A stretch of DNA of 7,455 bases, from contig PLTL01000341.1 in NCBI GenBank assembly GCA_003164475.1, positions 158 to 7,612 on the forward strand, written 5' to 3'. The position numbers were made by a program, and so were the translations under genes. Positions within the stretch are counted from its first letter, which is position 1. Each line of letters opens with the position of its first letter. Shown here in pieces: positions 1 through 5,617 of the stretch. The notes under the pieces are model-generated. The model saw only the letters and a program-made list of their open reading frames with translations, made no database searches and had not been told where the DNA came from. The DNA comes from Candidatus Dormiibacterota bacterium (lineage in GTDB: Bacteria > Chloroflexota > Dormibacteria > UBA8260 > Bog-877).

Positions 1-1181
1 AAGATCTCCTCCTGGGCGATCCGCATTCCGGAGGTCACCTCGGCAAAGACCGTGGGCTGGTAGAAACTGCCCTCTGAGAGCTTCCCCTCGGTGGCGATCT
101 GCCCCCCGATCAGGAGCTCGGCGGACGCCTGCCGCCCCACCTCGGTGTACCCGTGGATCCGCCGCAGCTGGGTCGGGTTGATAACCGGGCCGACATCGGT
201 CTCGGGCTCGAGCCCGTCGCCCAGTCGGAGATTGGAGACCCTCGCCACCAACTGCTCGGTGAAGGCCGCCAGCACCTTCCGGTCCACGATCAGGCGGGAG
301 GTGGCGGTGCAGCGCTGCCCGGCAGTGCCGAAGGCGCCCCAGAGGGCTCCCTCCACCGCCAGCTCGAGGTCAGCGTCGTCGCAGACCACCATGGCGTTCT
401 TGCCACCCAGCTCCAGAGAGACCCGCTTACCCAGACGGCCGCAGGTGGCGGCCAGCTGCTGCCCCACCCCGACAGAGCCGGTGAACGAGATGGCCCCAAC
501 CTCGGGGTGCTCCACCAGGGCGTTTCCGACCTCCTCGCCAAACCCGGTGACCAGCCCCAGCACACCCTTGGGCACCCCGGCCTCGACCAGTATCTCGGCC
601 AGCTTTACCCCCAGCAGGGGGGCGTCAGCGGCGGGCTTGAACACCACGGCATTGCCCGCCAGAAGCGCCGGCATCAACTTCCAGCTGGGGATCGCCACCG
701 GGAAGTTCCAGGGCGTGATGCAGCCCACCACCCCGATCGGCACTCGCTCGGTGAAGGCGCGCTTGTTGCGCAGCTCGCTGGGGACCACTTCCCCGATGGG
801 GTTGCGGCCCTGCCCGGCCATGTACTTGGCCATGTCGATGCCCTCTTGGACATCGCCCCTCGCCTCGGTCAGGACCTTGCCCATGTCGCGGGTCATCGCC
901 TGGGCCAGATCCTCCTTGCGCTGCTCGAGCAGCTGCCCGGCCCGGGCCAGGATCTCGGCGCGGTGGGGCATCGGCGAGCGGGCCCAGCCGGGCTGAGCCG
1001 CCTTCGCCGCCGCCACCGCCACCTCGACGTCCCTGGCTGTCGCCCTGGCGAAGTGGCCCACCACCTCCTGGCGGTGGGCCGGATTGACCGAGTCGAAGGT
1101 CTGCTCAGAGTGGGCATCCCGCCACTCCCCATCGATCAGGTTGCCGTAGGTGGGGGCCTCGACCGACTCCACTGAGCTCAC
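1..1181 (-). CDS. NAD(P)-dependent aldehyde dehydrogenase, probable semialdehyde dehydrogenase (3' end beyond window)
   Basis: About 393 residues are visible, against the usual 450-490 for the family; the C-terminus lies off the left edge. The family oxidises an aldehyde to a carboxylic acid through a cysteine thioester in the cytoplasm. Visible motifs in order: TPWNFP (oxyanion Asn159), KPA at 182-184 (cofactor site), SFTGS at 232-236 (Rossmann loop), ELGGK with general-base Glu257, and GQRCTA with nucleophile Cys291. The fragment breaks off just after QEEI, the start of the conserved QEEIFGP motif. All catalytic residues are present. The start is GTG at 1181, with AAGGAGG five bases upstream; it overlaps the aminotransferase stop by 4 nt (GTGA), so translation is probably coupled. 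Pairing with a GabT-like enzyme suggests succinate-semialdehyde oxidation. The ELGGKNAMVV segment differs from classical GabD (ELGGNAPF) and looks more like ketoglutarate-semialdehyde or general ALDH members, so the substrate is inferred. Confidence 0.93.
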   Translation of the reverse strand, partial: MSSVESVEAPTYGNLIDGEWRDAHSEQTFDSVNPAHRQEVVGHFARATARDVEVAVAAAKAAQPGWARSPMPHRAEILARAGQLLEQRKEDLAQAMTRDMGKVLTEARGDVQEGIDMAKYMAGQGRNPIGEVVPSELRNKRAFTERVPIGVVGCITPWNFPVAIPSWKLMPALLAGNAVVFKPAADAPLLGVKLAEILVEAGVPKGVLGLVTGFGEEVGNALVEHPEVGAISFTGSVGVGQQLAATCGRLGKRVSLELGGKNAMVVCDDADLELAVEGALWGAFGTAGQRCTATSRLIVDRKVLAAFTEQLVARVSNLRLGDGLEPETDVGPVINPTQLRRIHGYTEVGRQASAELLIGGQIATEGKLSEGSFYQPTVFAEVTSGMRIAQEEI

Positions 1182-2521
1182 CTCGCCCTCCTTGTCTCCA
1201 GCACCGCTGCCTCAAGGATCTCCAGACCCTGGGCCAGCTCGGAGTCGCTGACCGTCAGCGGCGGCAGCAGCCTGATCACATTGTCGTCAATGCCGCAGGA
1301 GAGCACGACCAGCCCCTGCTCGAGAGCCTTGGCCTTGATCCGGCTGACCCGGTCGCCGTCCGGCCCGCCCTCACCGTCCATGAACTCCAACCCGATCATC
1401 GCCCCCCGGCCCCGCAGGTCAGAGGGACCGTGGCCCGACTCCTGCCAGCGGCTCACCTCAGCCTTCACGACCTCGCCGATCTGCTCGGCTCGGGCCAGCA
1501 GGCCCTCCCGCTCGATCACCTCCAGGGTCGCCGTGACCGCCGCACAGGAGATCGGGTTGCCTCCGAAGGTGCTGCCGTGGCTGCCCGGCTCCCAGCGGTC
1601 CATCAGCTGGTGGCTGGCAACGATCGCCGCCACCGGCAGGCCACTGCCCAGTGCCTTGGCCAGGGTGACGATGTCGGGCACCACCTGCTCGTGATCGACC
1701 GCCAGCCAGCGGCCGGTGCGACCGACCCCGGTCTGGATCTCATCGCAGATGAGCAGGATGCCGTGCCGGTCACAGATCCGCCGCAGGTTGGCCAGGAAGC
1801 CTGGGGGGGGGACCACGTAGCCGCCCTCCCCCTGGATCGGTTCCACCAGGATGGCCGCCACCTCGCTGGCCGGCGCCACCTGGTGGAAGAGCCTCTCCAG
1901 CTCCACCCCCGCCGCGATCGGGCAGGGTTCACCGGGGGCGTGATCGCAGACCCGGAAGCAGTAGGGGTAGGGAGTGATCTGGATCCCGGGCAGCAGCGGG
2001 CCGTAGCCCTGCCGGTAATGGCCCTTGCTGCTGGTGACGCTGAGTGCCCCGAAGGTCCGTCCGTGGAAGGCGCCCCGGAAGGCGATGATGTTCTGCCGGC
2101 CGGTCGAGCGCCGGGCCAGCTTGAGGGCCCCGTCCACCACCTCGGCCCCGGAGTTGGCGAAGAAGACCACGTCCAGCGGCTCTGGGCAGATCGCAGCCAC
2201 TCGCTCGGCGGCCTCGGTCATCGCCGCGTTCTGGGTGACCACGCTGGTGTGCCAGACCCGGTCGACCTGACGGTGGACCGCCTCGCTGACCGCGGGGTGG
2301 CGGTGGCCCAGGCTGGTCACCGCGATGCCGCAGGCGAAGTCGAGGTAGCCGCGGCCGTCGACATCGATCAGGTAGGAGCCCTCGGCATCACTGATGACCA
2401 GGTCGGTGTAGCGGGACCACACCGAGGCCACAGATCGGCGGTCGCGGGCGCGCCACTCGTCGGAACGGTTGGAACCGGTGGTCGGGGGTGTCAGGTCGGA
2501 GGGAGAAACCGTGGTGGTCAT
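1178..2521 (-). CDS. gabT: Class III PLP-dependent aminotransferase, probable 4-aminobutyrate transaminase
   Basis: This 447-residue cytoplasmic enzyme has the usual length for GABA and ornithine-type transaminases. It moves an omega-amino group to an acceptor, normally 2-oxoglutarate, giving a semialdehyde. Motifs: ANSGAE at 122-127 (cofactor phosphate loop), AFHGRT at 151-156, EPIQGEGG at 227-234, CDEIQTGVGRTG at 259-270 (Asp260 pairs with the pyridine nitrogen), LAKALGSGLP with Schiff-base Lys289, and HGSTFGGNP at 315-323. A Cys-bearing stretch (Cys188, Cys192, Cys200) follows PYPY, a place where many GabT proteins carry cysteines. I chose the ATG at 2521 because AGAGGAGG sits six bases upstream; an in-frame start at 2656 adds a low-complexity, Arg/Ala-rich leader with no such support. 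The gene is coupled to the downstream aldehyde dehydrogenase by a 4-nt overlap. The protein contains a C9 run in its coding strand (1803-1811). GABA is the likeliest substrate; beta-alanine, 5-aminovalerate, lysine or ornithine are alternatives. Confidence 0.93.
   Translation of the reverse strand: MTTTVSPSDLTPPTTGSNRSDEWRARDRRSVASVWSRYTDLVISDAEGSYLIDVDGRGYLDFACGIAVTSLGHRHPAVSEAVHRQVDRVWHTSVVTQNAAMTEAAERVAAICPEPLDVVFFANSGAEVVDGALKLARRSTGRQNIIAFRGAFHGRTFGALSVTSSKGHYRQGYGPLLPGIQITPYPYCFRVCDHAPGEPCPIAAGVELERLFHQVAPASEVAAILVEPIQGEGGYVVPPPGFLANLRRICDRHGILLICDEIQTGVGRTGRWLAVDHEQVVPDIVTLAKALGSGLPVAAIVASHQLMDRWEPGSHGSTFGGNPISCAAVTATLEVIEREGLLARAEQIGEVVKAEVSRWQESGHGPSDLRGRGAMIGLEFMDGEGGPDGDRVSRIKAKALEQGLVVLSCGIDDNVIRLLPPLTVSDSELAQGLEILEAAVLETRRAR
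1182..1193 (-). promoter_or_regulatory. Ribosome binding site of the aldehyde dehydrogenase gene
   Basis: AAGGAGG (minus strand, 1193-1187) lies five bases before the GTG start at 1181, inside the last codons of the aminotransferase gene. It fixes the start at the GTGA overlap and indicates that the second gene can recruit ribosomes itself as well as through coupling. Confidence 0.8.
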
Positions 2522-2535
2522 GGCAAACCTCCTCT
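2522..2535 (-). promoter_or_regulatory. Ribosome binding site of gabT
   Basis: AGAGGAGG (minus strand, 2535-2528) is six bases before the ATG at 2521. It decides between this start and the longer open frame beginning at 2656. It is among the best Shine-Dalgarno matches in the window. Confidence 0.8.
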
Positions 2536-2599
2536 GGTGTTGGCGCATAGCGCGGGGCTGCGGGATGGGGCCGAAGGCGCGGGCCTCGCCCCAACCGAT

Positions 2600-2617
2600 C
2601 CGGCCTAGCTGGGCCGG
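2600..2617. promoter_or_regulatory. 18-bp near-perfect palindrome in the gabT leader (candidate operator or hairpin)
   Basis: The site is CCGGCCTAGCTGGGCCGG: 6-bp arms CCGGCC/GGCCGG around a central AGCT, with a single mismatched pair. It lies about 80 bases upstream of the gabT start in the 207-nt gap between the membrane-protein gene and gabT. The position fits a repressor operator (GABA operons are often controlled by dedicated regulators) or an mRNA leader hairpin. GC-rich palindromes arise easily in such DNA, and I could not identify a convincing promoter around it, so function is inferred. Confidence 0.3.
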
Positions 2618-2728
2618 TCGCCAGGCGCAGGCGGCGGCAGGCCGCTGGCGTCCCACCAGGATCCGAGGGTGGCTGTCTCCATGCCCTTAGCACGGTACAA
2701 CCTCGGACGGCCCGGGGGCGCGCCCGGC

Positions 2729-3568
2729 TCAGAGCGGAGCGGCCACCGCCAGCATCACGCCGGCCAGGACCACGAACACGGCGAAGCCACTGATCGAGCG
2801 GCTGCTCCTCTGGCTGACCACCCCGGCCAGGCCGTACCAGCCCAGCAGGAGCGCCACCGGCAGAAGCGGGATCGGCACCCGCAGCAGCGCAGAGAACCCC
2901 GCGGCGACCCCCATCAGGACTGCCACCAGAGCGGCCCGCGGCCAGGCACCTCGCCAGCTCCGCCGGGCCAGGCTCACCAGCCTCCCCGTCGGCACCGCCA
3001 CCGCTGCCGCCACCGCCAGCCCCCTCACCGGGGCGGTGACGGAAGGGCTCATGGCCAGGATGAAGAGCGGCAGCGGCACCGAGATGGCCAGCAGGGCCAG
3101 CACGGTGGCGCCGACCCTAAAGCTGGTGCCCAACTCCTCCGCCACCTCGAGCCAGGGACAGAGACTGAACAGGAGCAGCACCCACAGCGGCAGCAGCACC
3201 AGCCCGGGGAGCCCCGGCTGCTCCGCCAGAGCCACACAGGCGGAGACGAACCCGGCCAGGGGCAGGAGCGCCGGGCCCATGCCACTGAACCAGCCCAGCC
3301 GCGCCCAGGGCAGTCTCGGCCAGCGCGGCAGGCCGGAGCGCAGGGCGACCAGGTAGCAGGTGGCGCTGCCGGCATCGAGCGCGATCGCCGCTGGCAGCGG
3401 TACCACTCCGATCCCTGAGAGCGCACTGATCGCGGCCGCCACCACAGCGAAGGGGACGATCCGGGGTGGTGAGAGGTGGAAGTCGGCTCCGCCCTCGCCC
3501 GGCGAGACCCCCAGCCCGGCTCCGGCGTCCTCGCGTAGGGCCGCGGCCCCCCGGGGGCGCCAGCTCAC
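2729..3568 (-). CDS. Polytopic membrane protein of unknown function
   Basis: I do not recognise this 279-residue protein. After a hydrophilic, Gly/Arg-rich N-terminus of about 36 residues it alternates hydrophobic stretches with short loops, suggesting 8-9 membrane segments near residues 37-54, 56-76, 94-114, 119-139, 152-173, 178-196, 210-229, 231-250 and 260-277. Loops with positive charge occur around 77-90 (Arg-rich, two Trp-Pro pairs) and 197-211 (RRSWRGAWPR). Acidic residues are rare and grouped at 141-145 (EVAEE); Asp65 sits inside a hydrophobic segment and could be functional. There is no signal peptide cleavage motif, ATP-binding motif or known transporter signature that I can see. 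GC-rich third positions and sustained hydrophobicity support real coding. Start is GTG at 3568, the first possible one after an in-frame TAA at 3590-3592; its ribosome site is weak (GGGGGAT at distance). It is flanked by GDP-mannose genes and gabT, but the gaps of 126 and 207 nt do not tie it firmly to either. Confidence 0.75.
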   Translation of the reverse strand: MSWRPRGAAALREDAGAGLGVSPGEGGADFHLSPPRIVPFAVVAAAISALSGIGVVPLPAAIALDAGSATCYLVALRSGLPRWPRLPWARLGWFSGMGPALLPLAGFVSACVALAEQPGLPGLVLLPLWVLLLFSLCPWLEVAEELGTSFRVGATVLALLAISVPLPLFILAMSPSVTAPVRGLAVAAAVAVPTGRLVSLARRSWRGAWPRAALVAVLMGVAAGFSALLRVPIPLLPVALLLGWYGLAGVVSQRSSRSISGFAVFVVLAGVMLAVAAPL

Positions 3569-3582
3569 GGCCGCATACCCAT

Positions 3583-3619
3583 CCCCCAGTTATCCAAGGG
3601 GAGCTGTGGACACTGGGGG
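3583..3619 (-). promoter_or_regulatory. Inverted repeat/hairpin just upstream of the membrane-protein gene
   Basis: Perfect 8-bp arms CCCCCAGT (3583-3590) and ACTGGGGG (3612-3619) are followed inward, after a one-base offset, by TCCA/TGGA, giving about 12 pairs around a short loop. In the minus-strand transcript the 3' arm carries the only G-rich, SD-like sequence before the GTG at 3568, so folding could hide it. No U tract follows, so a classical terminator is unlikely. Alternatives are a protein-binding site, or an attenuator of expression between the mannose operon and the membrane gene. Confidence 0.4.
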
Positions 3620-3643
3620 AAACTCTGATCTCGGAGCCGGCTT

Positions 3644-3688
3644 CCCCTGAGGCCCCGACCTTCCCCCGAGCTCCCCACCGCGGCCCCC
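3644..3688 (-). other. Putative G-quadruplex motif after the cupin gene
   Basis: Seen from the minus strand, this 45-base stretch has five runs of four or five G separated by 7, 5, 6 and 5 bases. That satisfies the standard quadruplex pattern with four-tetrad potential. It begins seven bases after the cupin stop codon and lies wholly in noncoding sequence, on the RNA-like strand, so both DNA and transcript could fold. High GC raises the background, but runs this long and regular are not seen elsewhere in the window's gaps. A role in termination, mRNA stability or spacing is inference. Confidence 0.4.
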
Positions 3689-3694
3689 TTGGAC

Positions 3695-4090
3695 TCAGTC
3701 TCCCGGCGACACCACCCGGCCATAGCGGTCCTCCAGCCGGACCACATCATCCAGGTCGGGAGTCGAGACCTCGCAGAGATCAGCGTCGCGGAGGGCCCGC
3801 ATCCGGTGCCGGCATCCGGCCCTGATGCGCTGGCACTGACCCGGTCCCAGCCGGTGGGTCTGGAGCTGGCCGAGCTCGTCGTCCAACTCCAGGTCGATCT
3901 CACCATGGACCACGTAGATGGTCTCGTCCTTGCGCCGGTGGTACTGGAAGCTGAGCTCGTGGCCGGCGTCGATGTGGAGGATCTTGCCCGCGTACCGCTC
4001 TCCGACCGCGAACCAGACCTCATAGCCCCAGGGCTTCTCCACCCGACGCTGGGGCCGGTGGTCGCAGCTGGCGCCAGGCACCGATCCCAC
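3695..4090 (-). CDS. Stand-alone cupin of the type II mannose-6-phosphate isomerase family
   Basis: This 131-residue single-domain cupin matches the C-terminal isomerase domain of bifunctional ManC/AlgA proteins. It opens with VEKPWGYE (17-24), has the metal-site core Q49-Y-H51-x4-E56 followed by VVHGE (60-64), a second-motif histidine at 95 in AGCRH, and the family ending DDVVRLEDRYGR (114-125). In this family a metal-bound site interconverts fructose-6-phosphate and mannose-6-phosphate in the cytoplasm. Here it would feed manB and manC, which lie directly upstream. Its GTG start at 4090 is one base after the manB stop; a second in-frame GTG at 4081 is possible, and neither has a strong ribosome site (GGGGGTGATC lies farther upstream), so it probably depends on coupling. 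Single-domain relatives include sugar-binding or regulatory cupins, and the usual HHH-type core is reduced to QYHRRKDE, so isomerase activity is likely but not shown. Confidence 0.85.
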   Translation of the reverse strand: MGSVPGASCDHRPQRRVEKPWGYEVWFAVGERYAGKILHIDAGHELSFQYHRRKDETIYVVHGEIDLELDDELGQLQTHRLGPGQCQRIRAGCRHRMRALRDADLCEVSTPDLDDVVRLEDRYGRVVSPGD

Positions 4091-4091
4091 C

Positions 4092-5537
4092 CTAGTCCCC
4101 GATCACCCCCAGCTCGGCCTCGAAGTCGTCGAGAAGGCTCTGGACCCGCGCGGGATCGGTGGACTCGCAGTAGACGCGCATCAACGGTTCGGTCCCCGAC
4201 ATCCGCACCAGCACCCAGGAGTCGTCCCCCAGCCAGAACTTGTAGCCGTCGTCGCTCCTGGTGGCAGTGACCCGCTCTGTCCCCACCTTCTCCAGGGCGC
4301 CCACCCTCATGCGATGGGTGAGCCGCTCCCGAGCCTCGGGGTAGCTCTCCCGGGTGAAGCGGTGATCCCGACGGGCGTAGGCGTGGGGTCCGACCAGCTC
4401 GGCCACCCGCTGGCGGATCTGGCTCAGTGGCTGGCCGCAGGTCACGATCATCTCGGCGAAGTAGAGGCCGCTGAGGATGCCGTCCCGCTCGGGGATGTGG
4501 CCGCGGTAGCCGAACCCACCCGACTCCTCGGCGGCAAAGAGTGCGTCGACCTCAAGCATCCGGGTGCCCAGGTACTTGAAGCCCACCTTGAGCTCCTCCA
4601 CCGGGCACGAGTAGCGCTGGCCCAGGAGGTCGAGGCGCCGGCTCATGGTCAGCGAGCGCAGCACCGGACCCCGCAGCTTGCGGTTCTCCAAGAGGTGCCA
4701 GAGCAGGAGCGTGGCCACCTCGAGCTGGTCGATGAACTCGCCTCGCTCGTCGAAGATCCCCACCCGGTCGGCGTCCCCGTCGTTGCAGATACCGAGGTCG
4801 AAGCCGCCTCCCCGGATCCGCTCCTCCGCCTCCGCCACGTTGGGGGGAATCGGCTCCGGATGGAGGCCTCCGAAGTTGGGGTTGCGCTCCGAGTGGAGCT
4901 GGGTGACGGTGGTCCTACCTCCCCCGACCAGGTCCGTGATGTAGCCGGCGCCGGAGCCGTACATGGGCTCGTGGAGGATGTTCAGCCCGGCCCGCCGGAT
5001 CTCCTCCACCTCCACCATCCGGGCGATCTGGGTTCGGTACGGGGGCCGGGGGTCGACCAGCTCCACCAGGCCCTGGGAGATCGCCTCCTCGATGGGCATG
5101 GAACGGACCAGGTCCTTCTCCAACACCAGCGCGAGCTCCTGCTCCAGCCGGGAGACGACCTCGGGGGGCGCGGAGCCACCGTGCTCGGACTTGCACTTCA
5201 GCCCGTTGAACTCCGGCGGGTTGTGACTGGCCGTGACCACCACGCCTCCCAGAGCGCCGGTGGCCACCACCAGCCAGGCCGAGACCTGGGTGGGACTGGG
5301 GCGGTCGCTGAGGAGCACCTGCCGAGAGTTGGCCGCCAGGACCCTGGCGACCTCACGGGCGAAGAGCTCCGCCGAGAACCGGGTGTCGTGACCCACGACC
5401 ACCCTGCCCTCCGCGGGCTCGGAGGCGAGGTACTGAGCGACGGCCTGGGTGACCGCCCGGACGTTGGCGTAGGTGAAGTCGTCGGCTACCACCGCCCGCC
5501 AGCCATCGGTGCCGAAGCTGATCTTGGGTGCTGTCAA
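4092..5537 (-). CDS. manB: Phosphomannomutase/phosphoglucomutase (alpha-D-phosphohexomutase)
   Basis: This 481-residue cytoplasmic enzyme moves phosphate between C6 and C1 of a hexose, here most likely mannose-6-phosphate to mannose-1-phosphate. All four family landmarks are present: FGTDGWR at 8-14, TASHNP with phosphoserine Ser104, the magnesium loop DGDADR at 253-258, the sugar loop EESGGFG at 337-343, and the phosphate-binding RMSGTEP at 445-451. Length is normal for the family. The EESGGFGYRGHIPERDG region is typical of PGM-like bacterial mutases, some of which accept glucose, so the mannose role comes from the neighbours (manC upstream, isomerase-type cupin one base downstream). I chose the TTG at 5537 because AAGGAG lies seven bases upstream and the conserved N-terminus starts there; the open frame continues upstream to 5795, but that part overlaps manC and is low complexity. 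Two hairpins precede the ribosome site. Confidence 0.93.
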   Translation of the reverse strand: MTAPKISFGTDGWRAVVADDFTYANVRAVTQAVAQYLASEPAEGRVVVGHDTRFSAELFAREVARVLAANSRQVLLSDRPSPTQVSAWLVVATGALGGVVVTASHNPPEFNGLKCKSEHGGSAPPEVVSRLEQELALVLEKDLVRSMPIEEAISQGLVELVDPRPPYRTQIARMVEVEEIRRAGLNILHEPMYGSGAGYITDLVGGGRTTVTQLHSERNPNFGGLHPEPIPPNVAEAEERIRGGGFDLGICNDGDADRVGIFDERGEFIDQLEVATLLLWHLLENRKLRGPVLRSLTMSRRLDLLGQRYSCPVEELKVGFKYLGTRMLEVDALFAAEESGGFGYRGHIPERDGILSGLYFAEMIVTCGQPLSQIRQRVAELVGPHAYARRDHRFTRESYPEARERLTHRMRVGALEKVGTERVTATRSDDGYKFWLGDDSWVLVRMSGTEPLMRVYCESTDPARVQSLLDDFEAELGVIGD

Positions 5538-5550
5538 CTCTGATCTCCTT
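5538..5550 (-). promoter_or_regulatory. Ribosome binding site deciding the TTG start of manB
   Basis: AAGGAG (minus strand, 5550-5545) followed by ATCAGAG leads into TTG at 5537. No ATG or GTG is suitably placed, and the conserved protein sequence begins within seven residues, so the rare TTG start is well supported. Confidence 0.75.
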
Positions 5551-5554
5551 GCGG

Positions 5555-5577
5555 CTGCCCCGAAGGCGGCGGGGCAG
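5555..5577 (-). promoter_or_regulatory. Hairpin directly upstream of the manB ribosome site
   Basis: Perfect 7-bp arms CTGCCCC (5555-5561) and GGGGCAG (5571-5577) enclose a 9-base loop. In the transcript the stem ends four bases before AAGGAG. It could tune access of ribosomes to manB or protect a processed mRNA end. No U tract follows, so it is not a typical terminator. Confidence 0.4.
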
Positions 5578-5586
5578 AGCCATTGT

Positions 5587-5604
5587 AGGGTTGTCCCCAA
5601 CCCT
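5587..5604 (-). promoter_or_regulatory. Hairpin shortly after the manC stop codon
   Basis: Perfect 6-bp arms AGGGTT (5587-5592) and AACCCT (5599-5604) enclose a 6-base loop. It starts 13 bases after the manC stop and is followed nine bases later by the second hairpin (5555-5577). Without a U tract, partial termination or 3'-end protection of manC mRNA is a guess. Confidence 0.35.
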
Positions 5605-5617
5605 GGCCGCGGCGTTT

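Noticed and set aside
2522..2656. N-terminal extension of gabT to an upstream in-frame start at 2656
   Set aside because: The extra 45 residues are Arg/Ala/Pro-rich and absent from the family, and a strong ribosome site supports the ATG at 2521.
2711..2728. GC-rich palindromic stretch (GGGCGCGCCC core at 2716-2725) directly after the membrane-gene stop as a terminator
   Set aside because: The core palindrome leaves almost no loop and no U tract follows; such CG palindromes are common in this composition.
3591..3613. TTATCCAAG and TGTGGACAC resemble two inverted DnaA boxes
   Set aside because: Neither matches the nine-base consensus fully, there is no cluster or AT-rich region, and the neighbours are not replication genes. 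The hairpin explanation is simpler.
3621..3632. AACTCTGATCTC is repeated exactly at 5536-5547 next to the manB start
   Set aside because: One 12-base match is expected by chance in a window of this size, and the second copy is not near a start codon or shared structure.
3565..4023. Minus-strand frame of 152 codons whose stop would overlap the membrane-gene start as GTGA
   Set aside because: It runs through the cupin gene in another frame, is Ser/Arg/Thr-rich and without motif. The GTGA overlap appears to be chance.
4314..5543. Long plus-strand open frame (409 codons) opposite manB, with similar ones at 153-1175 and 1430-2608 opposite the dehydrogenase and aminotransferase
   Set aside because: These are antisense shadows of GC-rich genes: their translations are His/Asp/Gly/Arg-rich with no motif, while the minus-strand frames carry full sets of catalytic residues.
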